In this document: positions 7,885 through 16,560 of the stretch, piece by piece
How the letters are laid out: the number at the start of each line of letters is the position of its first letter
How positions within the stretch are numbered: position 1 is the stretch's first letter
Assembly (NCBI RefSeq): GCF_018449655.1
Contig: NZ_JAAVUX010000020.1
Coordinates: forward strand, 1 to 64,000
Source of the DNA: Pseudomonas sp. dw_358
Lineage (GTDB): Bacteria > Pseudomonadota > Gammaproteobacteria > Pseudomonadales > Pseudomonadaceae
Direction of reading: 5' to 3'
Length of the DNA stretch: 64,000 bases
Notes under the pieces: model-generated
The model's input: only the letters and a program-made list of their open reading frames with translations
The model's database searches: none
What the model was told of the DNA's origin: nothing
Program-made: the position numbers and the translations under genes

Positions 7885-10800
7885 TCACGACGCCGGCGGG
7901 AAGGTCTGGGCCAGCTGGTGCAGCTCGCGCAGGCTGTCATCGGCCAGCAGGTGCAGGGCCGGCAGGTCGATCAGCGCGCTCATCGGCTCGGCCAGGGGTT
8001 GCTCGCGCACCCGCGGCTCCAGGTGGCCGGCGAGGCTGGCCAGCGCCTTGGCGCCCATGGTGGCGGAGCAGCCCTTGATCGAGTGCAGTACGTCCGCAGC
8101 CTCGCGCCGATCGCCGACCTGGAGATGCTGTTCCAGGGCCGCCACCAGATGACCGATCTCCACCACGTAATGCCCCAGGGCGCCGCGAAACAGATCACCG
8201 TCGCCGCCGAAGCGGTCGATGATGGTGTCCTCGGACTCCAGCGGCACGCTGGCCACCCCTTGGGTGTCGGGCAGCAGGGGCAGCGTAAAGCGGCGCAGGA
8301 CCTCGACCACGTGATTGATGTCGATGGGCTTGGCGATGTGATCGTTCATCCCCGCCGCCAGGCACGCGTCGCGATCGGACTGCGAGGCGTTGGCGGTCAT
8401 GGCGATGATCGGCAACGTCGCAAAACGAGGGTTGCTCCGCAACCGTCGGGTGACTTCCAGGCCGTCAAGATCGGGCATCTGCACGTCCATCAAGACCAGG
8501 TCATACCGGGCTTCGCTGATACCGACCATCTCCAGGGCCTGCAAGCCCCCCTCGGCCAAGGCCACTTCGGCGCCTTCGCGGCGCAGCAGTTCCTGGGCCA
8601 CGAAGCGGTTCAAGGCATTATCCTCCACCACCAGCAGGCGCAGCCCCTCCAGTCGTGCCGCCGGCGTTGCTACGGCGGGCAGCTCCGGCAGCTCGCCGGG
8701 GCTGGCCTGCAGCGCGCGCAGGATGGTGGTGTGCAGCTGGCGGGGCGTAGCCGGTTTGGTGATCAGCTCGGCAAACGGCGGGTCGCCGGCTTCCCGTGCG
8801 TCGGCGAGGACTTCGCGGCCGTAGGCGGTGACCATGATGATCACGGGCGGCGGGAAGCTCACGCATTGATCGTGGATCTGCCGCGCCGTGGCCAGGCCGT
8901 CGCTGTCCGGCATCTTCCAGTCCATCAGGACCACGTCATAAGGCGTCGCCGCTTTCTGGGCGGTGATGATCCGCGCCAGCGCCTGATGCCCGTTGGCCAG
9001 ATAATCCACCTGCCAACCCATGCCTAGCAGGGTGCGCAACAGGATGTGTCCGGCGACCGGGTTGTCATCCACCACCAGTAACTTGACCGCGCGCCGGATT
9101 TGCGCGGGGATCCCGGGTTTCTCGCTGACCGGCTCCACGCCCAAGGTGATGTCGAACCAGAAGCGACTGCCCAGGCCCGGCTCGCTGTCGACGGACAGGT
9201 CACTGTCCATGAGGTTGAGCAGGCGCCGGCTGATCACCAGGCCCAGGCCCGTGCCGCCGAAGCGGCGAGTGGTGGAGGGTTCGGCCTGGGAGAATCCCTC
9301 GAAAATGCGCTCCAGCTGATCGGCCTGGATGCCGATGCCGGTATCGGTGACTGCAATGCGCAGCCGCGCGTGGTCGCCTTCGCGTTCGAGCAGTTGCACG
9401 CTGACCACCACGTGGCCTTGCTGGGTGAATTTCAGCGCGTTGCCGCCCAGATTGATCAGGATCTGCTGCAGGCGCAGGCTGTCGCCGATCAGCGTGGGGG
9501 GCACCCGGGTGTCCAGGTCGAAAGCCACCTCCACGGTACCGGTGGTGTCGTTGCCGGCCATGACCACGGCCAGGTCCTGCATCAGGCTCTCCAGTTCGAA
9601 CGGGTGCACGTCGATCTGCATCTTGCCGGCTTCGATCTTCGAGTAATCGAGGATGTCGTTGAGAATGCCCAGCAGCGAGCGGGCGGCCGACTGCGCCTTG
9701 CCGACATAATCCTGCTGGCGGGCATTGAGGGCCGTGTTGCTGATCAGTTGCAACATGCCCAGCACGGCGTTCATGGGCGTGCGAATTTCATGGCTCATGT
9801 TGGCCAGAAAGTAGGATTTCGCTGCGCTGGCGGCGTCGGCCTGTTCCTTGGCGTGCAGCAGGCCGGCCTCCAGCGCGTGGCGCGCGGTGATGTCGCGGTT
9901 GATGCCGGTGACCAGCACCGCCTGGCCTTCGGCGTTGCGTTCGACGTTCGCCGCCGACTGGATGTAGGTGATGCTGCCGTCGTTGCGCACGATGCGAAAC
10001 ACCGAGTCGTAGGTGGCGGCGCCCTCGATGGCGGTGTCGAGCCGCGCCGCGATCGCCGCCGCATCCTCCGGATGCAGGCGCGAGTACCAGTACGCGTAGC
10101 TCTCGTCGCCATCGGTGATCAGCCGATCGAGCTCGTACAGCTCGCACATGCGCTCGCTCCAGTGCACGGTGTTGTTCACCAGGTTCATGGTCCAGATACC
10201 CAGCTCGGCGATCTCGGTGGCCATGAGCAGGTGATCGCGCAGGGTGGTCAATTCCCTGTGCTGCTGGCGCATCTGCTCGACGCTGGCGGCCAGCTGCTGT
10301 TCGGCGTGCTTGCGCTCGGTGATGTCGATGGCGATGCCGACATAGCCGGTGAGCGTGCCGTGTTCGTCACGCATCGCGGTGATCACCAGCGACACCGGCA
10401 CTTGCGTGCCGTCCTTGCGCACGTAGGTCCATTCGCGGGTGTCGGAGCCGTGGGTCTCGGCCCGGTGCACCAGGGCGCGAAAACCCCGGACCGGAAAGCC
10501 GTAGCGCCGAGACAACTCTTCGCTGCGTTGCTCCACTTCGCTTTGCAAGTGAATCATCGCCGGGGTGGCCTGGCCCACCAGTTCACTGGCTTCATAACCC
10601 AGCATGTATTCGGCGCCGCGGTTGAAGATGATGATGGTGCCGGACAAGTCCGTGGCAATGATCGACACCTTGGAGGACGAACGGAAGACATTGCCGAACA
10701 GCAGGTTGAGCTGGGTCAGCTCGGCCGTGCGCTGGATGACCAGTTCTTCGAGGTGGCTGTTGAGCTCGCGCAGGCGCGCATCGCTGGCCTTGAGGGCGGT

Positions 10801-12144
10801 GATGTCGCGCATGCTGGTGGACGCGCCGATCACTTGGCCGACGGCGTCATGGATCGGCGTGACCGACACCGAGACGTCCACCAGGTGGCCGTCGCGGTGC
10901 CGGCGCTGGGTGTTGGGCAACTGCACTGATTGATTGCGCGCAACGCGGGCCAGTACCTCACGTTCTTCATTGAGCAGCGCCTCGGGCACCAGCAGCCGGG
11001 CCAGGGACTGTCCCAGGGCTTCTTCCTGGCTGTATCCCACCAGCGCCTGGGCGCCGCGGTTCCAGGAGGTGATGTGGCCGTCCAGCGACTTGGTGATGAT
11101 GGCATCGGTGGAGCTTTCGACGATGGCCGCCATCAGGCTGCGCGCCGCCTGGACCTGTTGCCGGCGATCGCGGCCCAATTGACTGGCGGTGAGAAAGGCG
11201 GCCAGCAGCACGCTGAGCAGGGTGCCGATGCCCATCACGGCATAGGGCGACACCAGATGCAGGCCGCGCACGAAACGCTCGCCGACCCGTGCCTCCACTC
11301 GCCAGCGCCGGCCGAACAGCTGCTGTTCGCTGGTGGCGCTGGCGACGGCCTCGAAGGCGGAGGCATCGGCGTAGAGCAGGGGCTGGTTGTCGGGGTCGGT
11401 AATGTCACGCAGGCTCACGCGCAAGGTATCGCGGTCCAGGTGCAGGCTGCCGATCACGTCTTCCATCAGCAACGGTGCATAGGTCCAGCCCAGGCCTTCG
11501 GCCAGGCGCCCCTCGACCGTGGCGGGGGCCGTACTGGTGCGATAAACCGGCATCAACAGCAGGTAGGACTGTTCGGGGTGGCCCTTGTCCTGATAGAGGG
11601 TGATCGGCGCGGTCAGCCGCGCCTCGTTGGCGCTCATGGCCGCCTGTGCGGCTTCGCGGCGGTTTTTTTCCGAGGCAATGTCGAAGCCGATGCCGGTGCG
11701 GTTGAGCGCCATCGGCTCGACCATCTCGATGACGTAGAGATCGCCGGCATGACTGCCTAGCTGGGTGATGGAAAAGTCCGGCTGGATGCGCGTGCGTTGG
11801 CGTTGCAGGTAGTCAGGAAGTTGGTCGGCGGGTACGCGGCGCGCGAAACCGAAACCGCGCGCCCCAGGAAACTCTTCGTCCAGGTCACGACTCTGGCTGT
11901 AGCGGCGAAACACCTCGGGGTCGATCTTGTCGGCGCCGGCCGTGAGGATCGAACCACGCGCGCCGCGCAGGCCGTATTGGTAGAGGCGCAGGCGGCTGAC
12001 GATAGCGTCGGCGGCTTCACTGGCCGCCACGCTCACCGCCTGTTGGGTGTAGTCACGGTTCGAATAGCCGACCAGACAGGCAACCAGCACGCTGAGCCCG
12101 AGCCCGGACGCCAGCGCCAACAGGCTCCAGCGGGTCAGTTTCAC
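7885..12144 (-). CDS. CHASE/PAS hybrid sensor histidine kinase with two receivers and Hpt
   Basis: About 1419 residues. The GTG at 12144 is preceded at good spacing by AGAGGGG and is preferred; a TTG at 12168 would add eight residues. A first membrane helix (about 6-27), a periplasmic CHASE-like sensor (about 45-250, including GARGFGFARRVPADQLPDYL) and a second helix (about 297-320) precede three PAS domains (about 335-770). HisKA has SHEIRTPMNAVLGML near residue 785, the ATPase domain has DTGIGI and GGTGLGL, two receivers have VVDDN/LMDWKMPD and VVEDN/LMDVQMPD (about 1015-1290), and a terminal Hpt has DVLHSIKG near 1353. It can therefore run a full phosphorelay. The ligand is unknown. No separate response regulator is nearby. 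It is 70 bases upstream of cysC on the same strand. Confidence 0.9.
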   Translation of the reverse strand: MKLTRWSLLALASGLGLSVLVACLVGYSNRDYTQQAVSVAASEAADAIVSRLRLYQYGLRGARGSILTAGADKIDPEVFRRYSQSRDLDEEFPGARGFGFARRVPADQLPDYLQRQRTRIQPDFSITQLGSHAGDLYVIEMVEPMALNRTGIGFDIASEKNRREAAQAAMSANEARLTAPITLYQDKGHPEQSYLLLMPVYRTSTAPATVEGRLAEGLGWTYAPLLMEDVIGSLHLDRDTLRVSLRDITDPDNQPLLYADASAFEAVASATSEQQLFGRRWRVEARVGERFVRGLHLVSPYAVMGIGTLLSVLLAAFLTASQLGRDRRQQVQAARSLMAAIVESSTDAIITKSLDGHITSWNRGAQALVGYSQEEALGQSLARLLVPEALLNEEREVLARVARNQSVQLPNTQRRHRDGHLVDVSVSVTPIHDAVGQVIGASTSMRDITALKASDARLRELNSHLEELVIQRTAELTQLNLLFGNVFRSSSKVSIIATDLSGTIIIFNRGAEYMLGYEASELVGQATPAMIHLQSEVEQRSEELSRRYGFPVRGFRALVHRAETHGSDTREWTYVRKDGTQVPVSLVITAMRDEHGTLTGYVGIAIDITERKHAEQQLAASVEQMRQQHRELTTLRDHLLMATEIAELGIWTMNLVNNTVHWSERMCELYELDRLITDGDESYAYWYSRLHPEDAAAIAARLDTAIEGAATYDSVFRIVRNDGSITYIQSAANVERNAEGQAVLVTGINRDITARHALEAGLLHAKEQADAASAAKSYFLANMSHEIRTPMNAVLGMLQLISNTALNARQQDYVGKAQSAARSLLGILNDILDYSKIEAGKMQIDVHPFELESLMQDLAVVMAGNDTTGTVEVAFDLDTRVPPTLIGDSLRLQQILINLGGNALKFTQQGHVVVSVQLLEREGDHARLRIAVTDTGIGIQADQLERIFEGFSQAEPSTTRRFGGTGLGLVISRRLLNLMDSDLSVDSEPGLGSRFWFDITLGVEPVSEKPGIPAQIRRAVKLLVVDDNPVAGHILLRTLLGMGWQVDYLANGHQALARIITAQKAATPYDVVLMDWKMPDSDGLATARQIHDQCVSFPPPVIIMVTAYGREVLADAREAGDPPFAELITKPATPRQLHTTILRALQASPGELPELPAVATPAARLEGLRLLVVEDNALNRFVAQELLRREGAEVALAEGGLQALEMVGISEARYDLVLMDVQMPDLDGLEVTRRLRSNPRFATLPIIAMTANASQSDRDACLAAGMNDHIAKPIDINHVVEVLRRFTLPLLPDTQGVASVPLESEDTIIDRFGGDGDLFRGALGHYVVEIGHLVAALEQHLQVGDRREAADVLHSIKGCSATMGAKALASLAGHLEPRVREQPLAEPMSALIDLPALHLLADDSLRELHQLAQTFPPAS

Positions 12145-12305
12145 TTCACCCCTCTTGCTCACCGGCAACCTCGCGACTCCGCCACTGCGACACCTGATCC
12201 ATGGAATGTGCCCTGTGGGTCAAGCGTAGCGGATTCACGGCCGTCCAGCAGAGCAAAATTTCCGGCCTGATCCTCCCCGCCAGCGGTCCTCAACGGCTAA
12301 AAACT
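12145..12305. other. Gap upstream of the histidine kinase, no further gene seen
   Basis: This stretch separates the kinase start from the small membrane ORF. It presumably holds the kinase promoter. I see no convincing -35/-10 pair, repeat or hairpin here. Confidence 0.3.
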
Positions 12306-12374
12306 TCAGGCATGGACCAAGGCAATGGCGAATGAAACAACGATGGTGCAGACAATTATCAAGTTGATATTCAT
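12306..12374 (-). CDS. Candidate 22-residue single-helix membrane protein
   Basis: A short frame starting at ATG 12374 and ending in TGA, encoding MNINLIIVCTIVVSFAIALVHA, nearly all of which is a single hydrophobic helix. A strong ribosome site GGAAAGGAAA lies at proper spacing before the ATG, which is rarely seen by chance. It lies alone between the histidine kinase and the cytochrome c gene. I do not recognise the family. It could be a small regulatory or stabilising membrane peptide; it could also be chance. Confidence 0.45.
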   Translation of the reverse strand: MNINLIIVCTIVVSFAIALVHA

Positions 12375-12500
12375 GAGGTTTCCTTTCCAGGACGGGCTGA
12401 GATGGCATAATCCTGCCTGCAAGCTGCGCTAAAGAATAATTCCGAATAACGATTAACAAGATCATGCAAATTGATGATGAGCCGTGATGGGAATCGATCC

Positions 12501-12887
12501 ATGAAAAGCAACCTGTTGATTCTGCTGTTGGCCTTGACCCCACTGGCCGCCGTTGCCGACGGCGATGCGACGGCCGGGCAGGCCGTGTTCGAGAGCAACT
12601 GCACCCGTTGCCACACCATCGGCAGCAATGCACGCAATGTGTTCGGCCCTCAGCTCAACGGCCTGTTCGGGCGCAAGGCGGGCACGGCGCAGGGCTATCA
12701 CTACACCGATGCCATGCGCAATTCGGGGATCGTCTGGTCGACGGATACCTTGGCCGCTTTTGTGAAAGACCCCAGTGGCGTGGTGTCCGGGACGCGGATG
12801 CAGTTCTGGGGGTTAAGTGATGCGCAGAAGGTCGCGGATCTGTTGGCCTATTTGAAGGCCAATCCGGTGACCCAAGACAGCCCATAA
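12501..12887 (+). CDS. Secreted class I c-type cytochrome
   Basis: A 128-residue protein. The ATG at 12501 gives a clean signal peptide (MKSNLLILLLALTPLAAVADG); an upstream ATG would spoil it. The haem-binding motif CTRCH is at about residues 36-40 after cleavage-site DGDATAGQAVF, with VFGPQLNGLFGRKAG following. A methionine near the C-terminus (SGTRMQFWGL) is the likely sixth haem ligand. The size and layout match mitochondrial-like cytochrome c550 family electron carriers. It would act in the periplasm; donor and acceptor cannot be told from the neighbours, which are a kinase on the other strand and the gallate-linked transporter gene. Confidence 0.9.
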   Translation: MKSNLLILLLALTPLAAVADGDATAGQAVFESNCTRCHTIGSNARNVFGPQLNGLFGRKAGTAQGYHYTDAMRNSGIVWSTDTLAAFVKDPSGVVSGTRMQFWGLSDAQKVADLLAYLKANPVTQDSP

Positions 12888-12962
12888 ACAAAACGCACCC
12901 CACCCCAAACCCAACGCATTGGCCAATCCCCGCCACGCCCTGCGATTCTGACCCCCGCTGCA

Positions 12963-12979
12963 TTCTTGAATAATAAGAA
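12963..12979 (+). promoter_or_regulatory. Palindrome in the leader of the DAACS transporter gene
   Basis: TTCTT and AAGAA flank seven bases (17 bp in all), ending 17 bases before the ATG at 12997. It has the T-N11-A spacing of LysR-type sites, but it is AT-rich and very close to the start, so function is uncertain. Confidence 0.25.
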
Positions 12980-12996
12980 CAAGGGTCAAGAACCTC

Positions 12997-14304
12997 ATGA
13001 AAGTACTGGGAAAACTCTATATCCAGGTGCTGATCGCCATGGGTCTGGCAATCGCGCTCGGCCTGCTGGCGCCGGAATGGGCGGTGAAAATGAAGCCCTT
13101 GGGCACGGCGTTCATCGCCCTGTTGAAGATGGTTCTGGGGCCGATCATTTTCTTCACCGTGGTCCACGGCATCGCCCACGTCGGCGATTTTCGCCGGCTG
13201 GGGCGTATCGGGGTGAAGACGCTGGTCTATTTCGAAGTGGTCAGCAGCCTGGCGATGGCAGTGGGTTTCATTGTCGTCTCGCTGGTGCGGCCGGGTGATG
13301 GCCTGCATGCGCGCATGGGCGATGACCTGGCGGCCGGGCAGGCGGCCACCGTCAACGCGGCCATGGCCGGCGGCAGCTTCAACCTCGAACACTTCCTGCT
13401 CTCCATCATTCCGAAAACCCTGGCCTCGGCCTTCGTCGACGGCGACATCCTGCCGGTGCTGTTCGTCTCGATCCTGGTGGGCCTGGCCCTGGCCCAATGC
13501 GCTAAACCGGACTGGGTCGGCCTGCGTCTGCTCAACGAAGGCCAGAGTGTCATCTTCAAACTGCTGGGCTACATCATGCGCCTGTCGCCACTGGGAGCAT
13601 TCGGCGCGATGTCGGCGGCGGTGGGCAGTTTCGGCTCGCAGACCCTGCTTTACCTGTTGCGCTACATTCTCACCTATTACGCCAGCGTATTGATCTTCAT
13701 CTTCCTGGTGCTGGGCAGCGTCGCGGCGCTGGCCGGGTTTTCGATCCTCAAGATCCTGCGGGTGATCAAGGAGGAGGCGATCATCGCCATGGGGACGGCC
13801 TCCAGCGAGGCGGCCTTTCCGAAACTCGTGGCCAAACTGACCCAGGCCGGCTGCGACGAGGCGGTGGTGGGTTTCGTGCTGCCGGCCGGTTATAGCTTCA
13901 ACATCGACGGCGCTTGCCTGTACATGGCCTGTGGCCTGGGTTTTCTTGCACAGGCCACCGACACCAGTCTGTCCTGGGGCCAGTCCCTGAGCCTGCTGGG
14001 GGTCATGCTGCTGACCTCCAAAGGTGGCGCCGGCGCGGCCGGTGGCGCGGTGATCAAGCTGGCGGCGACCCTGGAGTCGGTGCGCGTCCTGCCGCTGGGC
14101 GCACTGGGGCTGCTGTTCGGCATTGATCGGGTGCTGGCCATCGCCACCTCGACCACCAACGTCATCGGCAACAGCGTGGCGGTGTTCGTCATCTGCCGCT
14201 GGGAAAGGCTCTTCGACCGCGAGCGGTTCGACGCTTGCCTCAAACCTGCGCCGGCAGCCCATGCCGAGCGCACGTCCACCCCCCATCTGGAGAACAGTCA
14301 ATGA
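12997..14304 (+). CDS. Dicarboxylate/amino acid:cation symporter (DAACS, DctA-like)
   Basis: A 435-residue inner membrane carrier. KMVLGPIIFFTVVHGIAHV, the re-entrant serine-rich loop ASSEAAFPKL, VLPAGYSFNIDGACLYM and TSKGGAGAAGGAVIKLA are all hallmarks of DctA/GltP-type sodium or proton symporters, and the length is the family norm. Its stop overlaps the start of the next gene (ATGA), and the pair precedes galA. It is therefore probably the uptake system for the substrate of this cluster, or for a C4/C6 dicarboxylate related to gallate breakdown. This is notable because the described P. putida gallate carrier GalT belongs to the MFS. Regulated perhaps by GalR. Confidence 0.9.
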   Translation: MKVLGKLYIQVLIAMGLAIALGLLAPEWAVKMKPLGTAFIALLKMVLGPIIFFTVVHGIAHVGDFRRLGRIGVKTLVYFEVVSSLAMAVGFIVVSLVRPGDGLHARMGDDLAAGQAATVNAAMAGGSFNLEHFLLSIIPKTLASAFVDGDILPVLFVSILVGLALAQCAKPDWVGLRLLNEGQSVIFKLLGYIMRLSPLGAFGAMSAAVGSFGSQTLLYLLRYILTYYASVLIFIFLVLGSVAALAGFSILKILRVIKEEAIIAMGTASSEAAFPKLVAKLTQAGCDEAVVGFVLPAGYSFNIDGACLYMACGLGFLAQATDTSLSWGQSLSLLGVMLLTSKGGAGAAGGAVIKLAATLESVRVLPLGALGLLFGIDRVLAIATSTTNVIGNSVAVFVICRWERLFDRERFDACLKPAPAAHAERTSTPHLENSQ

Positions 14305-15194
14305 GTGTATTGGAAACAGTGGCCCTGATCGGCTTCGGTGAGGCCGGCGGTATTCTTGGCCAGGACTTGGTTGCCCAAGGCGTGCGCGTCAACGCTTACG
14401 ACCAATGGCTGGAGAGGCCCGAGCACCGCCCCTCCATGCTGAACAAAGCGGCCCAGGCCGGCGTCCAGCCGTGCGACAGCGCCGAGGCCGCCGTGCGCGA
14501 TGTACAGTTGATCATCAGTGCCGTCACCGCCGCGTCGGCGTTGAACGTGGCGCAGCAGATCGCGCCGTTCCTGCGCTCGGGCCAGGTGTTCATGGACATC
14601 AACTCTGTGGCGCCGACCACCAAGCAGGCCGCCAGCGCGTCCATCGAGCAGGGCGCTGGGCGCTATGTCGATGCCGCCGTCATGGCTCCGGTGCCCCCCC
14701 AGCGCTTGCAGACACCGATCCTGCTGGGCGGGGCGCTGGCCGAGGATCTGGCGGGGTGGCTGGTGCCGTTGGGTTTCAACGTGCGGGTGGTGGCCGACCG
14801 CGTCGGCGTGGCCTCGGCAATCAAGATGTGCCGCAGCATCATGATCAAGGGGCTGGAGGCCCTGACCACTGAGTGCCTGTCTACCGCACGCCACTATGGT
14901 GCGGAAGAGGCAGTGCTGGCGTCCTTGCACAAGAGTTTTCCGGGCATGGGCTGGGATGACCGTCAGCCGCACTACCTGATCAGCCGGGTGGCCGAGCATG
15001 GCCGACGCCGTGCCGAAGAAATGGAGGAGGTGGCCCGCACCGCCGCCGATGTCGGCGTCGAACCGAACATGAGCCGCGCCATTGTCGCTACCCAGCGCGG
15101 TCTGGTGGACAGCATGCTCAGTCAGGGCCTGGGCTATACCGAACCCTTTGACTGGCGGGTTCTGGTAGACCAGTTGTACCGCCCTCATCAATAG
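14301..15194 (+). CDS. NAD(P)-dependent dehydrogenase, 6-phosphogluconate dehydrogenase-like with DUF1932 C-terminus
   Basis: A 297-residue protein starting at ATG 14301 after GGAGAA, overlapping the transporter stop by four bases. The N-terminal Rossmann fold has ALIGFGEAGGILGQDL; a central VDAAVMAPVPPQR and GLEALTTECL follow, and the C-terminal all-helical part (SRAIVATQRGLVDSML) fits the DUF1932 family. Relatives oxidise or reduce beta-hydroxy acids. It is not part of the standard gallate route (GalA, GalD, GalB, GalC). Its coupling to the carrier suggests that it converts an imported hydroxy-acid into a cluster intermediate, or recycles a side product. The exact substrate cannot be read from the sequence. 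Confidence 0.8.
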   Translation: MSVLETVALIGFGEAGGILGQDLVAQGVRVNAYDQWLERPEHRPSMLNKAAQAGVQPCDSAEAAVRDVQLIISAVTAASALNVAQQIAPFLRSGQVFMDINSVAPTTKQAASASIEQGAGRYVDAAVMAPVPPQRLQTPILLGGALAEDLAGWLVPLGFNVRVVADRVGVASAIKMCRSIMIKGLEALTTECLSTARHYGAEEAVLASLHKSFPGMGWDDRQPHYLISRVAEHGRRRAEEMEEVARTAADVGVEPNMSRAIVATQRGLVDSMLSQGLGYTEPFDWRVLVDQLYRPHQ

Positions 15195-15207
15195 AACCGA
15201 TACCCGA

Positions 15208-15231
15208 TTAAGCATTTCACAGGCGTGTGAA
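15208..15231 (+). promoter_or_regulatory. Candidate GalR site upstream of galA
   Basis: TTAAGCATT (15208-15216) also occurs, preceded by G-purine, in the galR-galB gap at 17800. It abuts the palindrome TTCACAGGCGTGTGAA (15216-15231). The site is 60-85 bases before the galA start, a usual place for LysR-type activation. Confidence 0.4.
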
Positions 15232-15291
15232 GACCTTGCTCCTTGTATGCTCACAACGCTTGGCTAATCAAAATGGGTGGAGAAGTAGAAC

Positions 15292-16560
15292 ATGGCAACA
15301 ATCATCGGCGGCCTGGCCGTTTCGCATACTCCCACTATCGGCTTTGCAGTCGACCACGACAAACAGGACGAAGCCGCCTGGGCGCCGATCTTCGAGAGCT
15401 TCAAGCCGATCAAGGCCTGGCTGGCCGAGCGCAAGCCGGACGTGCTGTTCTACATTTTCAACGACCACGTGACCTCATTCTTTTTCGATCACTACTCGGC
15501 CTTTGCGTTGGGCGTCGATGACCACTACGAGGTCGCGGACGAGGGCGGCGGCAAGCGCGCCTTGCCGACCATCGGCGGTCATGCGGCGCTGTCCCGGCAC
15601 ATTGGCAACAGCCTGATGGCCGACGAGTTCGACATGTCGTTCTTTCGCGACAAACCCATCGACCACGGCCTGTTCTCGCCAATGTCGGCATTGATGCCGT
15701 TCAAGGACGGCTGGCCGGTGCAGGTCGTGCCCCTGCAAGTGGGCGTGCTGCAATTCCCGATTCCCAGTGCGCGCCGCTGCTACCACCTGGGCAAGGCCCT
15801 GCGCCGTGCCATCGAAAGCTACCCCGAGGACCTGAAAGTGGCTATCGTCGCCACCGGTGGCGTATCCCATCAGGTGCATGGCGAGCGGTGCGGCTTCAAC
15901 AACCCGGAATGGGACGCACAGTTCCTTGATCTGCTGGTCAACGACCCCGAGCGCCTGACCGAGATCACCTTGGCTGAATACGCCACCCTGGGCGGCATGG
16001 AAGGCTCGGAAGTGATCACCTGGCTGATCATGCGCGGCGCGCTGTCGGCCAACGTCGAGAAGCTGCACCAGGACTACTACCTGCCGTCGATGACCGGTAT
16101 CGCCACGCTGCTTCTGGAAAACCGTGCCGCGCCGCTGCCCGGCGAACTGGCCCTGGAACTGCAGCAGCGCCATCGCGAGCATATCGACCACCAGTTGGCC
16201 GGTATCGACCAGTTGCCGGGCACCTACCCATTCACCCTGGAGCGCAGCCACAAGGGCTACCGTCTCAATCGTTTCCTGCATAACCTCATCGACCCGGCGT
16301 GGCGCCAGCGCTTTCTCGACAACCCCCAGGCGTTGTTCGACGAGCACCAGCTGACGGCAGAGGAGTGTGGGCTGGTGGCGGCGCGAGACTGGCAGGGGCT
16401 GATCCGCTATGGCGCGATCTTCTTCCTCCTGGAAAAGCTCGGCGCCGTCATCGGGGTGTCCAACCTGCACATCTACTCGGCCATGAAGGGCCTGTCGCTG
16501 GAAGATTTCCAGAAGACCCGTAACCAGCAGGTCACCTACTCGGTGGCTGGCAGACGCTGA
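15292..16560 (+). CDS. galA: Gallate dioxygenase
   Basis: A 422-residue protein starting at ATG 15292 with GGAGAAG upstream. The N-terminal two thirds is a LigB-type extradiol dioxygenase (GGLAVSHTPTIG with the iron-ligand histidine, then FNDHVTSFFFDHYSAFALG, and ATGGVSHQVHGERCG). The C-terminal third is the LigA-like small domain (LNRFLHNLIDPAWRQRFLDN through HIYSAMKG), so both subunits of protocatechuate 4,5-dioxygenase are fused, as is characteristic of GalA. It cleaves gallate to 4-oxalomesaconate in the cytoplasm using Fe(II). The length agrees with P. putida GalA. Its 3' end overlaps that of galR by 29 bp, tail to tail. Confidence 0.95.
   Translation: MATIIGGLAVSHTPTIGFAVDHDKQDEAAWAPIFESFKPIKAWLAERKPDVLFYIFNDHVTSFFFDHYSAFALGVDDHYEVADEGGGKRALPTIGGHAALSRHIGNSLMADEFDMSFFRDKPIDHGLFSPMSALMPFKDGWPVQVVPLQVGVLQFPIPSARRCYHLGKALRRAIESYPEDLKVAIVATGGVSHQVHGERCGFNNPEWDAQFLDLLVNDPERLTEITLAEYATLGGMEGSEVITWLIMRGALSANVEKLHQDYYLPSMTGIATLLLENRAAPLPGELALELQQRHREHIDHQLAGIDQLPGTYPFTLERSHKGYRLNRFLHNLIDPAWRQRFLDNPQALFDEHQLTAEECGLVAARDWQGLIRYGAIFFLLEKLGAVIGVSNLHIYSAMKGLSLEDFQKTRNQQVTYSVAGRR

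Noticed and set aside
9100..10929. 609-codon plus-strand open frame
   Set aside because: Antisense to the histidine kinase and without any recognisable domain.
12655..14301. 548-codon minus-strand open frame
   Set aside because: Antisense to the DAACS transporter and cytochrome c genes, whose motifs are unmistakable.
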